Shown: positions 25,251 to 33,724 of the stretch, in pieces
How the letters are laid out: the number at the start of each line of letters is the position of its first letter
How positions within the stretch are numbered: the first letter of the stretch is position 1
From: JACCZX01 sp963786295
GTDB taxonomy: Bacteria; Pseudomonadota; Gammaproteobacteria; Burkholderiales; Burkholderiaceae_F
Direction of reading: 5' to 3'
Assembly (NCBI GenBank): GCA_963786295.1
Contig: CAWAYV010000008.1
Span: 1-64,000 of the forward strand
DNA length: 64,000 bases
Made by a program: the position numbers and the translations under genes
Notes under the pieces: generated by a model
The model's database searches: none
What the model was told of the DNA's origin: nothing
Seen by the model: only the letters and a program-made list of their open reading frames with translations

Positions 25251-26053
25251 AGCTTGCGCAGCGGTGTCAATGCAATGCGCTGATGCAACACCTGAAAGTT
25301 CTCGTGCTCGATCTCTGCCAACAGGGCAGAGTAGATCGCACCCATCATCAGTCCGGGCCGTTGCGATTTGCGATCCACCTCGGGCAGCAGCGTCAGCGCC
25401 TCTTGATACGTCGCGCGTGCACGTTCCGTCTGAAAGCGCATCAGCGGCACAAAGCCTTCAACGTAACGCCCAGCGAGCACGTCGGATGCCTTGACCTCAA
25501 AACGCTGCATCTCATCGACCGGAAGATAAATCCGTCCGCGCCGTGCATCGTCACCGACGTCGCGAATGATGTTGATCAACTGCAGCGCGAGCCCGAGGCG
25601 GGCGGCATATTGCAGCGTTTGCGAATCGCGATGTCCGAAAATCCCCGCCGACATTTCGCCGACGACTCCGGCGACCAGGTGCGCATAGCGCTGCAGTGCT
25701 GAATAGTCGAGGAAACGATTCTGGCGCAGATCTACTTGCATGCCATCGAGAACAGCACTCAGCCGCTGTTCAGAAATTCCGAACTCGCCGCCAATGAAAG
25801 GCTGCAGAGCGCGCGTCACCGGATGAGTCGGATGTCCTCCGAACAGCTGCGCGATTTCCAGGCGCCACCAGCCCAGCGTGGCTTCGGCAGCGGTGGCGTC
25901 GCTGACTTCATCGACGACGTCATCCACTTCGCGGCAAAACGCATATACCGCGGTAATCGCACGCCGGCGTTCGGGCGGCAAGAACAAGAACGAGTAATAA
26001 AAGCTCGAACCGCTGCCGGCCGCTTTTTGCTGGCAGTACTCGTCGGGCGTCAT
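25217..26053 (-). CDS. hpnD: Presqualene diphosphate synthase HpnD
   Basis: HpnD condenses two farnesyl diphosphates to presqualene diphosphate. The 278-residue protein shows MTPDEYCQQKAAGSGSSFYY, the first Asp-rich motif CREVDDVVDEV and the second one around QLINIIRDVGDDARRGRIYL. ATG at 26053 is the family start and overlaps the stop of a 38-codon upstream ORF as ATGA. This start lies in the loop of a perfect 15-bp inverted repeat (26020-26034 with 26067-26081), so translation is probably structure-controlled. hpnE follows with overlapping ends. Confidence 0.93.
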   Translation of the reverse strand: MTPDEYCQQKAAGSGSSFYYSFLFLPPERRRAITAVYAFCREVDDVVDEVSDATAAEATLGWWRLEIAQLFGGHPTHPVTRALQPFIGGEFGISEQRLSAVLDGMQVDLRQNRFLDYSALQRYAHLVAGVVGEMSAGIFGHRDSQTLQYAARLGLALQLINIIRDVGDDARRGRIYLPVDEMQRFEVKASDVLAGRYVEGFVPLMRFQTERARATYQEALTLLPEVDRKSQRPGLMMGAIYSALLAEIEHENFQVLHQRIALTPLRKLWLAWRTWVRG

Positions 26054-26081
26054 CGTGCAGCTCGCAGCCAGCAAAAAGCGG
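26020..26081 (-). promoter_or_regulatory. Perfect 15-bp hairpin enclosing the hpnD start codon
   Basis: On the minus strand CCGCTTTTTGCTGGC (26081-26067) is exactly complementary to GCCAGCAAAAAGCGG (26034-26020). The 32-base loop contains the ATGA stop-start overlap and the first codons of hpnD. The downstream arm is hpnD coding sequence (the Q-K-A-A region); the upstream arm looks like an inverted copy of it. The mRNA could form a stable stem around the start site, opened by ribosomes translating the upstream 38-codon ORF. The structure is seen in the sequence; the function is inferred. Confidence 0.6.
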
Positions 26082-26166
26082 TGCGGCGCCTCCGCGCCGC
26101 GGCCGCTTCAAGGGAGCGCGAAGCGCGACCGCGCTTCGCAGTTTGACAATATTCGTCCGGCGTCAT
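26050..26166 (-). CDS. 38-codon relay ORF between hpnC and hpnD
   Basis: ATG at 26166 overlaps the hpnC stop as ATGA, and its own TGA (26052-26050) overlaps the hpnD ATG as ATGA. It starts MTPDEYCQ, the same eight residues as HpnD. The two copies differ at five of 24 bases, all third codon positions. After this it is Arg/Ala-rich and repeat-derived (a GCGAAGCGCG/CGCGCTTCGC hairpin and a GCGGCGCC-rich block). It looks like the former hpnD start, displaced by a ~113-bp insertion that happens to preserve start-stop coupling. The peptide itself need not have a function. Confidence 0.5.
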   Translation of the reverse strand: MTPDEYCQTAKRGRASRSLEAAAARRRRTAFCWLRAAR

Positions 26167-26996
26167 GTTGACAGTGGTTGCAACGCGCGCCAGCCCATCA
26201 GCGTCCAGTCGCGTGCTGACAGCGTTGGGCGATGGGAAAAGACGTCGCCGTTGACGGCATCGATGCGTTCCAGAATTCGTAGCCCGCCTTGCACGACGAG
26301 CCGCAGTTCGAGCCCGATCCTCCCGCCGAGCGCACGCGCGAGCGGTGCGCCGCGTTGCAGAAGATCGCGCGTGCGCTGCACTTCGAAGGTCATCAGGCTC
26401 CGCCAACGCTCATCGGCAGTGCCGCGCGCAATCTGGCCTTCGTTGACACCAAATGTAGTCAGATCCTGCTGCGGCAAGTAGACGCGGCCCTTGCTCCAAT
26501 CGAGCGCAATGTCCTGCCAGAAATTGGCCAGTTGCAAACCGGTGCAGATCGCATCGGACTGCTGCAGAAGTCTCGGCTCGCCGCGGCGAAAGAGCTGCAA
26601 CAGCAAGCGGCCGACCGGATTAGCCGAGCGGCGGCAATAGTCGAGCAAGGCTTCGAAGGAGTCGTAGCGCACAGTCACGACGTCCTGCGAAAACGCAGAC
26701 AGCAAGTCGTAGAGCAACGGCAGCTGCAGCTGATGCTCGCTGACTGCAGCGGCGAGGTCCGCCCACTCGGTTGGCGCACCGCTTTCGATCGCGTGCAGCT
26801 GCGCGCGCAAGACGTCGAGTGCTGCCAGACGTTCGGCCGGTGCCGCGTCTCCTTCATCGGCGAGGTCATCTGCAGTACGTGCGAATCGATAAATCGCGCG
26901 CACCGCGGGCCGTAGGTTCGCCGGCATTAACCACGATGCAACCGGAAAGTTCTCGTAGTGGCCGACACCCATGGCGTCGAAGCTATCACAGCTCAT
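26163..26996 (-). CDS. hpnC: Hydroxysqualene synthase HpnC
   Basis: HpnC turns presqualene diphosphate into hydroxysqualene. The 277-residue protein shows HYENFPVASWLMPANLRP, the Asp-rich motif RTADDLADEGD and the second motif LANFWQDIALDWSKGRVYLP, as expected for squalene/phytoene synthase homologs of the HpnC type. ATG 26996 (MSCDSFDAMG) and ATG 26972 (MGVGHYENF) are both possible; neither has a good ribosome site. It is divergent from tRNA-Leu and heads the hpnC-hpnD-hpnE operon. Confidence 0.9.
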   Translation of the reverse strand: MSCDSFDAMGVGHYENFPVASWLMPANLRPAVRAIYRFARTADDLADEGDAAPAERLAALDVLRAQLHAIESGAPTEWADLAAAVSEHQLQLPLLYDLLSAFSQDVVTVRYDSFEALLDYCRRSANPVGRLLLQLFRRGEPRLLQQSDAICTGLQLANFWQDIALDWSKGRVYLPQQDLTTFGVNEGQIARGTADERWRSLMTFEVQRTRDLLQRGAPLARALGGRIGLELRLVVQGGLRILERIDAVNGDVFSHRPTLSARDWTLMGWRALQPLST

Positions 26997-27080
26997 TGTG
27001 TGACTGAGCTGCCGCGATGGTTCCGTTAGAATCGGCGCCGTTTCGAGAGTCGCGATTAATCGCGACATCAGCACTGCGCC

Positions 27081-27167
27081 GCGAAGGTGGCGAAATTGGT
27101 AGACGCACCAGGTTTAGGTCCTGACGCCTTCACCGGCGTGGGGGTTCGAGTCCCCCCCTTCGCACCA
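27081..27167 (+). tRNA. tRNA-Leu (anticodon UAG)
   Basis: The 87-base class II tRNA has acceptor arms GCGAAGG and CCTTCGC, a D-loop with AAATTGGTAGACGC, anticodon stem CAGG/CCTG enclosing TTTAGGT, a long variable arm, T-loop GGTTCGAGTCC and an encoded CCA. Trigger factor starts 23 bases downstream, so the two may share a transcript. Confidence 0.97.
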
Positions 27168-27190
27168 CCGACGAATTTCAACGACTAAGA

Positions 27191-28537
27191 ATGCAACAGA
27201 CCATACAGTCTCTCAGCGCGCTTGAACGCCGTGTCGATCTGACCGTTCCGGCAGCGGCCATTGAACAGGAAGTGAAGACGCGGCTCGCCAAACTCGCGCG
27301 CGACATGAAAATGCCCGGCTTTCGGCCGGGCAAGGTCCCGATCAAGATGGTTGCGCAGACGTACGGTGCGCAGGTGCAGGCTGAAGTTTTGAACGATAAG
27401 GTCGGCGAAGCGTTTAACTCGGCGGTGACGGCAAGCAACTTGAAAGTCGCCGGGCGGCCGCGGCTCGAAGCGCGCACAGTCGACGACGGCGACGCCACTT
27501 CAGACCAGAGCAGCAAGGATCTGACGTTTTCAGCAACTTTCGAGATCTATCCGGAAATCAGCATCGGCGACTTGTCCGGTGCCTCGGTGCAACGTGCTAC
27601 GTGCCCGATCGGCGAGGCGGAAATCGACCGCACGCTGCATATCATGCGTACACAGCGCGCGACGTTTGAAGACGTGCAGCGGCCAGCGAAGGACGACGAT
27701 GCCGTCACGATCGACTTCAAGGGCACGCATGCCGCAGGCGAGAATGCGGGGCAACCGTTCGAGGGCGGCAGCGCCAACGATTTCAAGTTCACGTTGGGCG
27801 AGGGCCGAATGCTGCCGGAGTTCGAGGCGGCGGTGCGCGGGATGTCGCCCGGACAAAGCAAGACGTTCGCGCTGACTTTTCCTGCTGACTACGGCGCGCA
27901 GGCTTTGGCCGGCAAGGCCGTCACTTTTGAAGTGACGGTCAAGCAGGTGCAGCAGCCGTTGTTGGCGCCGATCGATGCCGAGTTTGCGCGCTCGCTTGGT
28001 GTGGCCGATGGCGATGTCGCCAAGATGCGGACCGAGATCAAGAACAATCTGGGACGCGAAGTGGCTTCTCGCCTGAAAGCTCGCACCAAGGACCAGGCGA
28101 TGGCCGCGCTGCTTGCGACCAGCTCATTCGAAGTGCCGAAATCGCTGGTTGAGTCGGAAAAGCAACGGTTGGCGGAGTCAGCTCGCAGCGACCTGATCGC
28201 GCGCGGCATGGCGGCCAAGGATGCGCCATTACCGCTCGATTTGTTTGCGGCAGAGGCGGAACGGCGCGTGCGGCTGGGCTTGTTATTGGGCGAAGTGGTG
28301 CGTGTCAATAACCTGCAATCGCGGCCCGATCAGATCCGCAAGCTGGTTGAAGAGATTGCACAGAGCTATGAAAAGCCGCAGGATGTGATTAACTGGTACT
28401 TGTCGGATCGCAAGCGGCTCGCTGACCTTGAAACCGTTGTGCTTGAGGACAACGTTACCAACTGGGTGTTACAGCGCGCAAAGGTTGTCGACACGCCGAT
28501 CGAGTTCGACGAGCTGATGGGGCATAAACGCAAATGA
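27191..28537 (+). CDS. tig: Trigger factor
   Basis: Trigger factor is the ribosome-bound chaperone and prolyl isomerase. The 448-residue product has the ribosome-binding signature MPGFRPGKVPIKMV near residue 40, the FKBP-like domain around DDAVTIDFKGTHAAGE and FTLGEGRMLPEFE, and a helical C-terminal chaperone domain. Its stop overlaps the clpP start as ATGA. The order tig-clpP-clpX-lon is the conserved proteobacterial protein-quality cluster. Confidence 0.96.
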   Translation: MQQTIQSLSALERRVDLTVPAAAIEQEVKTRLAKLARDMKMPGFRPGKVPIKMVAQTYGAQVQAEVLNDKVGEAFNSAVTASNLKVAGRPRLEARTVDDGDATSDQSSKDLTFSATFEIYPEISIGDLSGASVQRATCPIGEAEIDRTLHIMRTQRATFEDVQRPAKDDDAVTIDFKGTHAAGENAGQPFEGGSANDFKFTLGEGRMLPEFEAAVRGMSPGQSKTFALTFPADYGAQALAGKAVTFEVTVKQVQQPLLAPIDAEFARSLGVADGDVAKMRTEIKNNLGREVASRLKARTKDQAMAALLATSSFEVPKSLVESEKQRLAESARSDLIARGMAAKDAPLPLDLFAAEAERRVRLGLLLGEVVRVNNLQSRPDQIRKLVEEIAQSYEKPQDVINWYLSDRKRLADLETVVLEDNVTNWVLQRAKVVDTPIEFDELMGHKRK

Positions 28538-29184
28538 GATTCTCAACAACGAGTACAGCGCAGATGAGCAGCGCGATGGAGCCGCAGGGCCTTGGCATGG
28601 TGCCGATCGTGATCGAGCAGAGCGGGCGCGGCGAGCGCGCCTACGATATCTATTCGCGGCTGCTGCGCGACCGGGTCGTGTTCATCGTGGGTGCGGTCAC
28701 CGAGCAGACGGCCAACCTGGTCGTGGCACAGCTTCTATTTCTCGAATCGGAGAACCCGGATAAGGACATCTCACTCTATATAAACTCGCCGGGCGGCTCG
28801 GTGAGCGCAGGATTTGCGATTTTCGACACGATGCAATTCGTCAAGCCCGATGTGTCATCGATCTGCATCGGCGTGGCTGCCAGCATGGGCGCATTCCTGC
28901 TTGCCGCCGGGGCGAAAGGCAAGCGCTACTCGTTACCGAACTCGCGCATCATGATCCATCAACCGATGGGCGGTGTTCAGGGCCAGGCAGCCGATATCGA
29001 AATCCACGCCAAGGAAATTCTGTATCTGCGCGAGCGGCTGAACAAGATCCTGGCTGAGCGTACCGGTCAACCTGTCGAGAAGATCGCGAAAGACACCGAT
29101 CGTGACAACTTCATGTCGGCCGACGATGCCGTAAAGTACGGGCTGATCGATAAAATATTCGTTAGCCGGAACGAGCAACCCTAG
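28534..29184 (+). CDS. clpP: ATP-dependent Clp protease proteolytic subunit
   Basis: ClpP is the serine-protease barrel that works with ClpX. The 216-residue protein has catalytic Ser118 in GVAASMGAFLL and His142 in MIHQPMGG, with INSPGGSVSAGFAIFDTM before them. ATG at 28534 overlaps the tig stop by 4 bases. Internal ATG codons further in (MSSAMEPQGLGMVP) would give the shorter classical N-terminus, and processing is expected there. Confidence 0.96.
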   Translation: MRFSTTSTAQMSSAMEPQGLGMVPIVIEQSGRGERAYDIYSRLLRDRVVFIVGAVTEQTANLVVAQLLFLESENPDKDISLYINSPGGSVSAGFAIFDTMQFVKPDVSSICIGVAASMGAFLLAAGAKGKRYSLPNSRIMIHQPMGGVQGQAADIEIHAKEILYLRERLNKILAERTGQPVEKIAKDTDRDNFMSADDAVKYGLIDKIFVSRNEQP

Positions 29185-29204
29185 CAGACCGTCAACCGCC
29201 AGAT

Positions 29205-30470
29205 ATGTCGGACAAAAAAGGCTCGAGCGAGAAACTTCTGTACTGCTCGTTCTGCGGCAAGAGTCAGCATGAAGTCAAAAAGCTGATTGCCGGCCCGTCG
29301 GTATTCATCTGCGACGAATGCATCGACCTGTGTAACGACATCATCCGCGACGAGACGACCTCGGACGCGGGCTCGGGCGCCATCAAGTCTGATTTACCGA
29401 CGCCGCGCGAGATCGGCACGATCCTGGATCAGTACGTCATCGGGCAGGACAAGGCGAAGCGAATCCTGTCGGTCGCTGTGTACAACCATTACAAGCGGTT
29501 GAAGCACATGGGCTCGAAGGACGACATCGAGCTTGCCAAGAGCAACATCTTGCTGATCGGCCCGACCGGTTCAGGCAAGACCCTGCTGGCACAGACGCTG
29601 GCGCGGCTACTGAACGTGCCGTTCGTGATCGCGGATGCGACCACCCTGACCGAGGCGGGTTACGTCGGTGAGGACGTCGAGAACATCATTCAAAAGTTGC
29701 TGCAGAACTGCAATTACGAAGTCGAGAAGGCGCAGCGCGGCATCGTTTATATCGACGAGATCGACAAGATTTCGCGCAAGAGCGACAACCCGTCAATTAC
29801 GCGCGACGTATCCGGGGAGGGCGTGCAGCAGGCGTTGCTGAAACTGGTCGAAGGCACGATCGCCTCGGTGCCGCCGCAAGGCGGGCGCAAGCATCCGAAT
29901 CAGGACTTCGTGCAGATCGACACAACCAATATTCTGTTCATTTGCGGCGGCGCGTTCGACGGGCTGGAAAAGATCATTCGCAACCGCTCGGAAAAGAGCG
30001 GCATAGGCTTCGCCGCCAGCGTGACCAGCCAGAGCGACCGCGCGGTCGGCGAGTTGCTACGCGACGTCGAGCCCGAGGATCTGATCAAGTTCGGGTTGAT
30101 CCCGGAGCTGGTAGGACGCCTGCCGGTGATCGCCACGCTCGACGAACTGAGTGAGGAAGCGCTGGTGGAAATCCTGGTCGAGCCCAAAAACGCGCTGGTC
30201 AAGCAGTTTCATCGTCTGTTCCAGATGGAAAGCGTAGAGCTCGAAATTCGCAACGACGGCCTGAAGGCGATTGCACGGAAAGCGCTTAAGCGCAAGACCG
30301 GGGCGCGTGGGCTGCGGTCGATCGTCGAGAGCATCTTGCTCGACGTGATGTACGACCTGCCGAGCACCAAAAACGTCATCAAAGTCGTTGTCGATGACAA
30401 CACGATCACAGGCGGAAAACCGCTTCTTATCTACTCCGATCAACCCAAAGTTGCGAGCGCTCCACGCTAA
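29205..30470 (+). CDS. clpX: ATP-dependent Clp protease ATPase ClpX
   Basis: ClpX unfolds substrates and feeds ClpP. The 421-residue protein starts with a C4 zinc finger (YCSFCGKSQ and later ICDECIDLC), then the AAA+ module: Walker A in GPTGSGKTLL, Walker B IVYIDEIDKI, the pore loop around GYVGEDV, and sensor-2 region KTGARGLRSI. It follows clpP by 20 bases in the same operon. The reading frame is intact. Confidence 0.97.
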   Translation: MSDKKGSSEKLLYCSFCGKSQHEVKKLIAGPSVFICDECIDLCNDIIRDETTSDAGSGAIKSDLPTPREIGTILDQYVIGQDKAKRILSVAVYNHYKRLKHMGSKDDIELAKSNILLIGPTGSGKTLLAQTLARLLNVPFVIADATTLTEAGYVGEDVENIIQKLLQNCNYEVEKAQRGIVYIDEIDKISRKSDNPSITRDVSGEGVQQALLKLVEGTIASVPPQGGRKHPNQDFVQIDTTNILFICGGAFDGLEKIIRNRSEKSGIGFAASVTSQSDRAVGELLRDVEPEDLIKFGLIPELVGRLPVIATLDELSEEALVEILVEPKNALVKQFHRLFQMESVELEIRNDGLKAIARKALKRKTGARGLRSIVESILLDVMYDLPSTKNVIKVVVDDNTITGGKPLLIYSDQPKVASAPR

Positions 30471-30576
30471 TGCGTGGATGCGATGCATCGGTTTACTCTG
30501 GTTTTCCCCGCCGTTATCCGGCGGGCGGCGCCGGCGGTCAGCATGCTAGATTGGCCTTACTCTGAATCCTTCTGCT

Positions 30577-30604
30577 CTTGCATTCACGCTGCACGGGCGC
30601 ATAT
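30577..30604 (+). promoter_or_regulatory. Possible lon promoter
   Basis: In the clpX-lon gap CTTGCA (30577-30582) and GCATAT (30599-30604) are 16 bases apart. This resembles a weak sigma-70 promoter, with some similarity to a heat-shock -35 box. An imperfect hairpin CCCGCCG/CGGCGGG lies upstream at about 30518-30535 and could end the clpX transcript. The support is weak. Confidence 0.28.
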
Positions 30605-30637
30605 GGCGCTTAAAGTCACATGAAGGGAACGACTCGA

Positions 30638-33049
30638 ATGACAACCCAGATCCTGCCGCCGGAAACGACGACTCTGCCGCTGCTGCCGTTGCGCGACGTG
30701 GTCGTCTTCCCGCACATGGTCATTCCGCTGTTCGTCGGGCGTCCGAAGTCGATCAAGGCGTTGGAAGCCGCGATGGAGGCCGGCAAAAGCATCATGCTGG
30801 TAGCGCAGAAAAATGCGGCGAAGGACGAGCCCGAAGCCGAGGACATCTACGAGATCGGCTGTGTAGCGAACATCCTCCAGATGCTGAAGCTGCCCGACGG
30901 CACGGTGAAAGTGCTGGTCGAGGGCGCGCAGCGCGCCCGCATCGAGCGCATTGTTGACGGCCCGGCGCATTTCACCGCCGACGTGCTGCCGATCGTGCCC
31001 GATCATCAATCCACCGCCGAATCCGAGGCGCTGCGCCGCGCGATCGTCACGCAGTTTGATCAGTACGTGAAGCTGAACAAGAAGATCCCGGCCGAAATCC
31101 TGACCTCGATCGCCGGAATCGACGAGGCGGGTCGCCTGGCCGACACGATTGCGGCGCACCTGCCGCTGAAGCTGGAGCAGAAGCAAAAGGTGCTCGAAAT
31201 GTTCGGCATTAACGAGCGTCTCGAACATCTGCTGGCGCAGCTGGAAGCCGAAATCGACATCCTGCAGGTCGAAAAGCGCATCCGCGGCCGCGTCAAGCGG
31301 CAGATGGAAAAGAGCCAGCGCGAGTACTACCTGAACGAGCAGGTCAAGGCGATCCAGAAAGAGCTCGGCGAGGGCGAAGAGGGTGCCGACCTGGAAGAGC
31401 TCGAAAAGAAAATCAAGGCGGCGCGCATGCCGAAGGCCGCGCGCGACAAAGCCACTTCCGAGTTGAAGAAGCTGAAGCTGATGTCACCGATGTCGGCCGA
31501 GGCCACCGTCGTGCGCAACTATCTGGATACGCTGATCGGCTTGCCGTGGAAAAAGCGCAGCCGGATCAACAACGATCTTGGCAACGCCGAGAAAGTGTTG
31601 AACGACGATCACTACGGCCTGGAGAAGGTCAAGGAACGGATTCTCGAGTATCTGGCCGTTCAACAGAGAGTCGACAAGCTAAAGGCGCCGATCCTGTGTC
31701 TGGTCGGCCCGCCGGGCGTCGGCAAGACCTCGCTCGGACAATCGGTGGCGCGCGCGACGAACCGCAAATTCATTCGGATGGCGCTGGGCGGCGTGCGCGA
31801 CGAAGCCGAGATCCGTGGCCACCGCCGTACCTACATCGGCTCGATGCCGGGCAAGATTCTGCAAAGCCTGGGCAAAGCCGGCGTCCGTAACCCACTGTTC
31901 CTGCTCGACGAAGTCGACAAGATGGGCATGGATTTTCGCGGCGACCCAGCGTCGGCGCTGCTGGAAGTGCTCGATCCGGAGCAGAACCACACGTTTCAGG
32001 ACCACTACGTCGAAGTTGATTTCGATCTGTCGGACGTAATGTTTGTCTGCACCAGCAACACGATGAACATTCCACCGGCGCTACTGGATCGGATGGAAGT
32101 GATCCGGCTGTCGGGTTATACCGAAGAGGAAAAAATACACATCGGTCTGCAGCATCTGCTGCCCAAGCAGATGAAAACAAACGGGCTCAAGAGCGGCGAG
32201 CTGCTGATCGCCGAGAGCGCGATTCGCGACATCATTCGTTACTACACGCGCGAGGCCGGCGTTCGCTCGCTCGAGCGCGAGATCAGCAAGATCTGCCGTA
32301 AGGTCGTCAAGCAGCTGCTGCTGAAAAAGCAGGACAAGCGCGTACAGGTGACCGCGCGGAACCTGGACAAATTCCTCGGCGTGCGGCGCTACACGTTCGG
32401 CGTGGCCGAAAAAGAGAATCAGGTGGGGCAGGTGACCGGCCTGGCGTGGACCGAAGTCGGCGGCGATCTGCTGACGATCGAGGTTGTCACGATGCCGGGC
32501 AAAGCCAACGTGCATCGCACCGGATCGCTGGGTGACGTAATGAAGGAATCGGTCGAGGCGGCCCGTTCGGTGATGCGCGCCCGCGCGCGCCGCCTCGGAA
32601 TTCGCGACGAGGTTTTCGAAAAAACCGACATTCACGTGCACTTTCCCGAGGGTGCAACGCCGAAGGACGGGCCGTCGGCTGGAATTGCGATCACAACCGC
32701 GCTGATCTCGGCCGTTAGCGGAATCCCGGTGCGCGCGGACGTCGCGATGACCGGCGAGATCACGCTGCGCGGTGAAGTGCTGGCGATCGGTGGCCTGAAG
32801 GAGAAGCTGCTTGCAGCACATCGCGGCGGCATCAAGACGGTGCTGATACCCGAGGAAAACGTCAAAGATCTCGCGGAGATTCCGGACAATGTCAAGAATC
32901 GACTTGAGATCATCCCCGTCAAGTGGATCGACAAGGTGCTCGAAGTTGCACTCGAGCGCCGCCCGGTGCCGCTGACCGACGATGAGATTGCCGCGACGCC
33001 GGTCAAGCCGCCAGAACCCCCGGCAGTCGGCGAAGTAGTCAAGCATTAG
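30638..33049 (+). CDS. lon: ATP-dependent protease Lon
   Basis: Lon is a cytosolic AAA+ protease that degrades misfolded and regulatory proteins. The 803-residue protein has the N-terminal LON domain (LPLLPLRDVVVFPHMVIPLF), a coiled region, Walker A in GPPGVGKTSL, Walker B FLLDEVDKMG and the protease domain with the Ser in PKDGPSAGIAI and the Lys in GGLKEKLLAAHRGG. ATG at 30638 is preferred over the in-frame ATG at 30620 because AAGGGA sits 9 bases before it and the family starts here. A strong terminator follows. Confidence 0.96.
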   Translation: MTTQILPPETTTLPLLPLRDVVVFPHMVIPLFVGRPKSIKALEAAMEAGKSIMLVAQKNAAKDEPEAEDIYEIGCVANILQMLKLPDGTVKVLVEGAQRARIERIVDGPAHFTADVLPIVPDHQSTAESEALRRAIVTQFDQYVKLNKKIPAEILTSIAGIDEAGRLADTIAAHLPLKLEQKQKVLEMFGINERLEHLLAQLEAEIDILQVEKRIRGRVKRQMEKSQREYYLNEQVKAIQKELGEGEEGADLEELEKKIKAARMPKAARDKATSELKKLKLMSPMSAEATVVRNYLDTLIGLPWKKRSRINNDLGNAEKVLNDDHYGLEKVKERILEYLAVQQRVDKLKAPILCLVGPPGVGKTSLGQSVARATNRKFIRMALGGVRDEAEIRGHRRTYIGSMPGKILQSLGKAGVRNPLFLLDEVDKMGMDFRGDPASALLEVLDPEQNHTFQDHYVEVDFDLSDVMFVCTSNTMNIPPALLDRMEVIRLSGYTEEEKIHIGLQHLLPKQMKTNGLKSGELLIAESAIRDIIRYYTREAGVRSLEREISKICRKVVKQLLLKKQDKRVQVTARNLDKFLGVRRYTFGVAEKENQVGQVTGLAWTEVGGDLLTIEVVTMPGKANVHRTGSLGDVMKESVEAARSVMRARARRLGIRDEVFEKTDIHVHFPEGATPKDGPSAGIAITTALISAVSGIPVRADVAMTGEITLRGEVLAIGGLKEKLLAAHRGGIKTVLIPEENVKDLAEIPDNVKNRLEIIPVKWIDKVLEVALERRPVPLTDDEIAATPVKPPEPPAVGEVVKH

Positions 33050-33059
33050 CGAACTCAGG

Positions 33060-33110
33060 GTTGCCGGCGCGCTTTGCAGCGCGCCGGCAACTGATTCTTT
33101 CGCTTTTTGC
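33060..33110 (+). terminator. Intrinsic terminator after lon
   Basis: GTTGCCGGCGCGC (33060-33072) and GCGCGCCGGCAAC (33079-33091) form a perfect 13-bp stem with a 6-base loop. T-rich sequence (TTCTTT, CTTTTT) follows. It lies 10 bases past the lon stop. Confidence 0.85.
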
Positions 33111-33128
33111 TGTTTCCTTTTCTTCTTC

Positions 33129-33157
33129 TTGACACTGCTACATCGTCGCGGTTGAAT
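33129..33157 (+). promoter_or_regulatory. Sigma-70 promoter for the HU gene
   Basis: A consensus TTGACA at 33129-33134 is followed, after exactly 17 bases, by TTGAAT at 33152-33157. An inverted repeat GGTTGAA (33150-33156) with TTCAACC (33171-33177) overlaps the -10 element and could bind a regulator. The HU start codon is about 130 bases downstream, leaving a long leader. Confidence 0.55.
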
Positions 33158-33284
33158 AGCCGTTCAAATCTTCAACCACATTTCCGCGCGCGCCGCAGAT
33201 AACAAAACCCGCGAACAAATGCAAGATGCAGTGCGTCGCGCGCCGCGCAGTGAAGCGACAGTCAGATGACCGGGGGTGCATAAA

Positions 33285-33557
33285 GTGAACAAGACCGAAT
33301 TGATCGACCACATCGCCAAACAAGCAGACATTTCAAAAGCAGCGGCGGGTCGGGCGCTTGAAGCGATCGTTGCGGGCATACGAGGCAGCTTGAAGCGAGG
33401 CAACTCGGTGACACTGGTCGGTTTCGGTACGTTCATCGTCAGCAAGCGCGCGGCACGTACAGGACGCAATCCGCGCACCAACGAAGAAATCAGGATCAAG
33501 GCAGCGAAAGTCCCGAAGTTCCGCCCGGGCAAGGCGCTGAAAGATTCGTTAAACTGA
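33285..33557 (+). CDS. hupB: DNA-binding protein HU
   Basis: HU is the small histone-like nucleoid protein. The product is exactly 90 residues when started at GTG 33285 (NKTELIDHIAKQADISKAAA). The beta-arm and C-terminal hallmark GFGTFIVSKRAARTGRNPRT is present, followed by VPKFRPGKALKD. An in-frame GTG at 33276 would add three residues. GGGGG at 33272-33276 fits as the ribosome site for 33285. Its place after lon is conserved in betaproteobacteria. Confidence 0.95.
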   Translation: MNKTELIDHIAKQADISKAAAGRALEAIVAGIRGSLKRGNSVTLVGFGTFIVSKRAARTGRNPRTNEEIRIKAAKVPKFRPGKALKDSLN

Positions 33558-33616
33558 CGCGCTTCCGGAGTTGATTGCTGAGCGATCGCGTGGCAAGCGA
33601 TAGACGCCACGTCTAA

Positions 33617-33692
33617 GGGTGCTTAGCTCAGTTGGTAGAGCGGCGCCCTTACAAGGCGTAGGTCGGGAGTTCGAGCCTCTCAGCACCCACCA
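33617..33692 (+). tRNA. tRNA-Val (anticodon UAC)
   Basis: The 76-base tRNA has acceptor arms GGGTGCT and AGCACCC, a D-arm with CTCAGTTGGTAGAG, anticodon loop CTTACAA (anticodon TAC), T-arm loop with GTTCGAGCC and an encoded CCA. It is the first of two tRNA genes between hupB and ppiD. Confidence 0.97.
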
Positions 33693-33724
33693 AGTTCAGG
33701 CATTGACTAGGAAGATATCTCGAC

